Shown here: piece by piece, positions 59,022 through 64,000 of the stretch | How positions within the stretch are numbered: the first letter of the stretch is position 1 | How the letters are laid out: each line of letters begins with the position of its first letter | Assembly (NCBI GenBank): GCA_036971475.1 | Contig: JBAIZL010000376.1 | Span: 5,711,001 to 5,775,000, forward strand | DNA from: Prosapia bicincta | Lineage: Eukaryota; Arthropoda; Insecta; Hemiptera; Cercopidae | Direction: 5' to 3' | DNA length: 64,000 nucleotides | The notes under the pieces: model-generated | Databases searched by the model: none | Seen by the model: the letters and a program-made list of their open reading frames with translations, nothing else | What the model was told of the DNA's origin: nothing | Made by a program: the position numbers and the translations under genes

Positions 59022-59024
<3 letters not shown>
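58931..59024 (-). repeat. Remnant of a PLE-like terminus
   Basis: On the minus strand it reads CACTGAGGATGACGACAAAT, TGGTCGTTGAATCGCG, TTTGAAATAAAAAAATTGTA. The CTGAGGA core, a stem with ACGAC/GTCGT and a following GAA mirror the layout in the PLE at 55100-55126, but GAAA is GAAT here and no stem I is evident. It abuts a TA microsatellite. Likely an old, different PLE family. Confidence 0.4.
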
Positions 59025-59077
<53 letters not shown>

Positions 59078-59092
59078 CACATATATATATAT
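59025..59092. repeat. (TA)n microsatellite
   Basis: About 26 TA units, one ACAC break, then five AT units. Confidence 0.97.
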
Positions 59093-59958
59093 CACATATA
59101 ACAAATCAATTAACAATTATCATAACAAAGTCAATTACATTTTTTTTCAACTGTTTTCTCTAAACATTGATTATTAGTGATTAAGTTCTTTCTCTTATTC
59201 TATTAACATATTTTTTTACTTATATCTCACAATTCTTACGTTACAAGTAATTATACATTATTATTAATTAAATCTTGATTCATATATCCATCCATGTCAT
59301 TCATTCATTCAATAGATTTTTATTTACGAATGTTTTATTTAGTTCTTGCTACTTTTAGTTTTGTGGTAATAGCCTACTTGTCTCTTATTAAGTATTTCTT
59401 TCATAGTTAAGCTCAGATTCTCCTTATTGGTACATAAAAGAACTTTCTTACATATCTCATCATTTTCTTTCATATTATTACGTAGTTCAATTATTACATA
59501 CATAATATAATTTTATTTTTATTAATTCGACGCCATTTAATTATTTTATAATTATCCTATTACCTCCTCCTTAAACTCACATAAATTAAATGACATAATT
59601 CTATTTACATATTTGCTCCAATCTCCCTTTCAATTCTATAAATTCAATAATTAACCATTATTTATATTTATTTATTTTAGTCAAATCCATCTCTCCCCTC
59701 TTAGTTACACCCAGTAGTTTTTTTAGTCTATTCTGTATTTATTAATTGGTCATGTCCGGTTTGTCTTGTCAGGTTTGTTCATGCGACATCTCCCTCATAT
59801 AATATATTTTCAATGCAGTTATATGAAATATCCCTTTGCTTCTCACTCTAGCCATACGTATTCCGGTATGGATATCTTTTTATCGCGTTTGTGTGAACGA
59901 ACCTCCTTTCTGGTTCCTTCTGCATATCTGTTTCTACCCTTTGATTCGTAAATTGGAC
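59093..59958. other. AT-rich region downstream of the orphan gag
   Basis: On the minus strand this is where protease/pol of the gag-bearing element should lie, but no DTG, RT or integrase motif is readable. The element therefore ends within or just after gag. Confidence 0.5.
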
Positions 59959-61463
59959 TTAAGGTCTATATTCCCCTCTATATTCAACTGGCCTACTTGG
60001 TCCCTTTTGTTCCGGTCCATATCGTCCTCTGTTTGTTGTATTTCTCTCTTCTCTATAATTTGTTATATTTCTAGGCCTTTGTTCGAAATTATCCTGTGGC
60101 CTATACCAATGTTCCCTATCTCTCACTCTGATATTTACATTTCTCTCAATATCTTCCTCGTTCAACAATCGCTCCATTTCTCTAATATTATTGATGTTTT
60201 GCACTCTTCTAGCTGCCTGTAATTTTTCATTGAAATGTCTTATTAATCTACTTACGATCTTCTCCTCAGATGGGGGTGGTGTCATGTTCCTTAAGATCAC
60301 AACACTTTCAATAAAATAATCAGCTCACTCCAGTTCCTACTCTATATCATTCCATCTCAATTCTCTCCTTTTTATCTTCCTGTATCTCCCTGACCCAATA
60401 TCTATTCACAAATCTCTCTCTCCATTCTGGGTAGTCACCTATTTCTTCTCTTAGTGACTCCCACCATCCAGCAGCTCCTGCCTCCAATGCCTTGTCTATT
60501 ATTCCTCTCCAGCTCTCATCTATCGTTTCATTCAGGTTGCAATTCATCTTTTGTATCATATATCTTTCGAACCGTTTCAGAAACTCCAATGGATTACAAC
60601 TCATACCATTGAATTTCGGTACCTCCTCTTGGCTTCCACATGATACTTGTATTACCTTTATGGCTTCGTTACTATTCCCTCCATCTTTTTCTATTTTTTT
60701 ACTCGCTCATTTATCTGGTCGACTTTCTCATTCTTTAAATGTTTCCCTCCTATGACCTCTAATTTAATTTTATCAATGTTATCTTTATTTTTCTCTACTT
60801 GAATTTCAGTTTCCACCCATCTTCGTTCAAGTTTAAAGACTTGGTCTTTATTTTCTTCGATTCTTTTGCATAACTCTTCTTTCACATCCTTATTTTCTTG
60901 TAGTAAGTCTTCCCTTATAGTTTCTACAATTATTCTCATCTCTTCCTGTATTGGTAGTCTCATATTTTCAACTATTTTCTTATTTTCCTCATTTAAGCTT
61001 TGAATTTCTTGTCCATATCCAACCTACTTGAGCCAAATCCTGTGTTCATCTCTTCTTTCATATTATTATTTTCATTCTTACTCTCTTCAAATTGTCTTCT
61101 TATATCTTCTTTCATATCGTTATTTTCCTTCTTACTCTCTTTAAATTGTCTACTTATATCTTCTTTCATCTCTTCAATCGTATCTAACCTCTTCATTTCC
61201 TTCTTACTCTCTTCAAATTTTCTACTTATATCTTCTTTCATCTCCCTCAGAAAGCTCATCATTCTATCTTCATGTGAGTTCCTGTCCCCATTATTTTCTC
61301 TGCTATCATCTCTATTTTCTGATTCTTCCCAAATATCTTCATCTATTTGGGTCTCCACCTCAAAATTTTCTATTAGCCTATCTGTGCTGTTCAACTCAGC
61401 TCCTGTTATTTCTATACTGTCCCCTTTTTCTATCTCTATCTGTTCACTTTCCTCCCGTTCCAC
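59959..61463 (-). pseudogene. Orphan LTR-retrotransposon gag with long coiled coil
   Basis: From 61463: an acidic N-terminus (EIEKGDSIEITGAEL), then repeats of MKEDISRQFKESKKENN forming a coiled coil to about 60691. Then EEVPKFNGMSCNPLEFLKRF, the usual opening of a gypsy-type gag core, AGAAGWWESLREEIG, RERFVNRYW, YFIESVVILRNMTPPPSEE and IVSRLIRHFNEKL. A basic Arg/Asn-rich tail ends at 59959. At least three frameshifts separate the parts. It differs in sequence from the gypsy gag at 23 kb. No zinc knuckle, pol or LTR is recognised. Gag core call is firm; the clade is not. Confidence 0.75.
61040..61260 (-). repeat. Roughly 60-bp tandem repeats in the orphan gag coiled coil
   Basis: Three to four degenerate units encode MKEDISR(K/Q)F(E/K)ESK of about 18-25 residues each, centred at about 61075, 61130, 61160 and 61225. 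Confidence 0.7.
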
Positions 61464-61850
61464 TATTTATACATATTTTCCCTTAGCTGAATCTTCTAAA
61501 TTCTCTTCCTTAATTTTTATTATTCACTTTTCTTAACTCTTCCCCTTTTTTAGTCTCTTTTGCTTTTCCCTACTCTAATTATATGCAGATCTTGTAAAAA
61601 TGAAATTTAATCATTAACTCAAAATATACCGAAATTACACAATTTAATTTTGACTTTTAATAATTACTCTACTTGACTAATGTGATTAATTTGGTCAGCG
61701 GTTCAGATCCAGAGGGAGAAGGACACTCCAGAGACGAAGTTCTCGGTGTTACTAAGTTTAGACGATACTTTTGAACGTCTAAACTACAAAGCTACTACAA
61801 ACTATGAACACTACTTTAGAGAATTCACCTTTTCTAAAATAAATAAATAA

Positions 61851-61854
<4 letters not shown>
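61464..61854. other. Presumed 5' region of the orphan gag element
   Basis: No LTR can be defined. A stem of ten pairs (AGTTTAGACG at 61755-61764, CGTCTAAACT at 61776-61785) lies about 290 bp upstream of the gag frame. The stretch ends at AAAT repeats. Primer-site candidates are not convincing. Confidence 0.35.

Positions 61855-61901
<47 letters not shown>
61838..61901. repeat. (AAAT)n(AT)n microsatellite
   Basis: Four AAAT units and then about 23 AT units. Confidence 0.97.
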
Positions 61902-61904
<3 letters not shown>

Positions 61905-62520
61905 ATGTTTTTACATAAAAACACAAAAGTAATAAATAACAATAATTCAGAATATAAAAGAAGTAAATAAAAATGAATGAAAATAAAATTAAATGTAATC
62001 AATGGAGCCATAACCTAAATAAATAATCATACAATATTAAAACCAAGATGGCGGCTAGTATAATTATGAAACTGATGTTTTCCAAATGTAGAATTGTACA
62101 AAATCTAAAAGTTATTGCATACAGGATAAAACTTAACTGTCCAGGTAAGGACATGAAGATCAAACAATGAGTGGGTTAAATAACAGATGTTTCAACAAAG
62201 GAAAAAGTTTTATTCTTTTCTCTAGAAATTTTCAATATTTGAAAAAATTCATTGTTAAAGAAGCTTGCATTGGAACTGGAAGCAAAAAACTTGGTTGGGC
62301 AAAATTTTATTTAAAGGAAGAATTCAAGCATAAAAAATAGTGGTGAAAGATTTGTTTATAGAAATAAAAAACCTAGAAATTTGGACAAAAAATTAAACTC
62401 CAGATAAGCAATTAAATTTAAGAAAGGATTGTAAACTATTATATTGTAAATTTAAAATTAATAACTTTAGGCCTAGGCGTTTCTTTTATAAAATGTATTA
62501 AAACATTCATTGCATAAATT
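61902..62520. other. AT-rich region without recognised features
   Basis: Low complexity and A-rich, with no open frame on either strand beyond those created by the microsatellite. Confidence 0.5.
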
Positions 62521-62521
62521 T

Positions 62522-62569
<48 letters not shown>

Positions 62570-62573
62570 TGTT

Positions 62574-62615
<42 letters not shown>

Positions 62616-62633
62616 TGTATGTGTGTGTGTTTT
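62521..62633. repeat. (TG)n microsatellite with interruptions
   Basis: About 110 bp of TG units with TTTG and TATG interruptions. Confidence 0.97.
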
Positions 62634-63589
62634 GTATTTTAGTCACTACTTACTAGAAACAGTTGGGGACTTTACGACATATTATTATTAATGAAACAAT
62701 TACTTTACTTCGCGGCTTTTAAGCGGTTGAAGAGTTTTTATGGCTAGAGATTTCTTTCAAAATTTATTTTTGTCTTACGAACTATTTCTTCTTTTTAACT
62801 CTCATTAAAATATTTTATTTCTAATATTGTGAAATTACTGTTTATTATTTACTAATAATACGTAACATATATATCTATTTATTTAATTTTTTAGTATATA
62901 TCCCATTTACTATATTTATTTTTCATTTCCACCTCACTTTTCTTACATATTCATATTTTTTTACTGACATGAATTTGTTGAAGATATATTAACATACTTA
63001 AGACTAAGACAGTAACAACATTTAATCCAAAGTTTAACAAATGAAATGAAATTAATTATAAATTACCACAGTTAGTAAAAGAAGGTTCCATTCGTTCTAA
63101 AACTTAATTCCACTCTATTATTAAGGAATGCTGCTTAAACCGCATTTAACAGAACACGAACTGAATGCAACTATGTCCAGCCAAAACGAACCAATTTAAA
63201 GTTGACGTTAAATAGGTTAATTCAACGAAACCTAATGAAAACTAATGTTTGCCCCGTGAATATCAACTAGTAAAAATAAATTTTCTGAGAATGCACAAAC
63301 TGAAAACAATTGTATTAAATTGTTATGGTACAGCTTTATTTCAATACTTTATATTATATTGCATTCTAAGCTAGTTGAATCCTCGAAATTAAATGATATT
63401 TTCATTCATTTGAAGAAAAACAATCATTATTGGTTTGGCCATGTTCAAATTTATTTTAAAAATTGTAGTTTTAAAGATAATACGAGTATATATACTTTGG
63501 TCACGCAATTGTATTGTATAATAGTTATTACCTCTAAATAAGGAGTAACAAGTACTACACTCAATAAACAGGTTAAAGATGCAAAGTAG
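62634..63589. other. AT-rich region without recognised genes
   Basis: The plus frame 63320-63541 and minus frame 63648-63451 overlap and show no motif; neither is called. Confidence 0.5.
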
Positions 63590-64000
63590 CCTGCTTTAAT
63601 GGTTTCGATAAATTGAAATTTTTTTCGAATTACATTGCGAAAGTTCAAAATAATTTATTCAATAAAAAATAAGTACATAATGTTGTTCATATTTGATAAT
63701 CTTATATAGTTAGTTTTAAAAAAATTCTTTGCAAACAATAGCAAACATATTATTTTATATTATAATATTTATTAAACACATGTATTCTTTTTTTCAGATT
63801 TGAACGTAAACACTTCTGATTACAAACATCTAATTTCAATTGTTGGGAATAAATTATTATTTCAAAAATATCTATTGTTCAAGTTTCAAAACTTGTAATA
63901 TTTTCATTGTACCTGTTCAAGTATTACAAAGGTGTGAGCTAAAACTATACATTATTGGAAAACCCGTCAAAATTATGAAATATTATCAAATATTTAGAAT
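63590..64000 (+). repeat. Interspersed repeat family 4, copy b (continues past window)
   Basis: Colinear with 49470-49870 at about 75% by eye, with a roughly 40-bp insertion around 63745. The left palindrome present at 49448-49478 is reduced here to GCTTTAATGG. The right end is outside the window. Confidence 0.6.

Noticed and set aside
61680..61730. Primer-binding site or tRNA-like T-arm (GCGGTTCAGATCC) upstream of the orphan gag
   Set aside because: Not preceded by a definable LTR end and not matching a tRNA 3' end; no full tRNA cloverleaf around it.

Overview
This is a eukaryotic, AT-rich, intergenic-type window, most plausibly from an arthropod and probably an insect. That rests on the transposon families present, short TTAGG-type runs, long TA and TG microsatellites, and 64 kb without one convincing host protein-coding gene. 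Nearly every coding stretch is a decayed mobile element: Ty3/gypsy LTR elements, non-LTR (LINE-type) elements, and a Penelope-like element (PLE). I found no rRNA, tRNA, CRISPR array or intact host gene.

Layout. Positions 1-7812 form foldback array A, a very large inverted-repeat structure built from several families of degenerate short tandem repeats. It folds on itself around about 1.85 kb, and its left end lies outside the window. Positions 7813-11819 are about 4 kb of mostly unique AT-rich DNA. Positions 11820-17395 are foldback array B, which carries the same repeat blocks in mirror-image order to the right arm of A. The 4 kb is therefore enclosed by two arms of about 5.5 kb in inverted orientation. 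This is the most unusual structure in the window.

Positions 17396-27946 hold two head-to-tail copies of one Ty3/gypsy family on the minus strand. Copy 1 (17396-24590) retains gag, protease, RT, part of RNase H and integrase, all broken, and lacks its 3' LTR. Copy 2 (24591-27946) has a complete LTR of about 1.97 kb and an internally deleted gag-protease piece.

Positions 28-51 kb are mostly featureless AT-rich DNA. They contain a small 5'-truncated non-LTR element with a 23-bp target-site duplication (29147-29546) and a minus-strand Jockey-like endonuclease/RT remnant (33925-35105). They also contain several interspersed-repeat families, microsatellites, and one region resembling a promoter with a first exon (48660-49148).

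Positions 51431-53693 are a nested pair: a hairpin MITE split by an internally deleted non-LTR element that keeps its RNase H domain. Positions 53904-57941 are a Penelope-like element bounded by 14-bp target-site duplications. It is arranged as an inverted piece, a truncated unit and a full unit, and both of its long-terminal segments can fold into a hammerhead-ribozyme-like structure. Positions 59959-61463 are an orphan LTR-element gag with a long coiled coil. The last 400 bp repeat a segment near 49.5 kb.

Nothing here forms a working pathway. What the window records is the history of nested, recombined and converted mobile elements. All similarity statements come from reading and aligning by eye; identities are rough and no database was searched.
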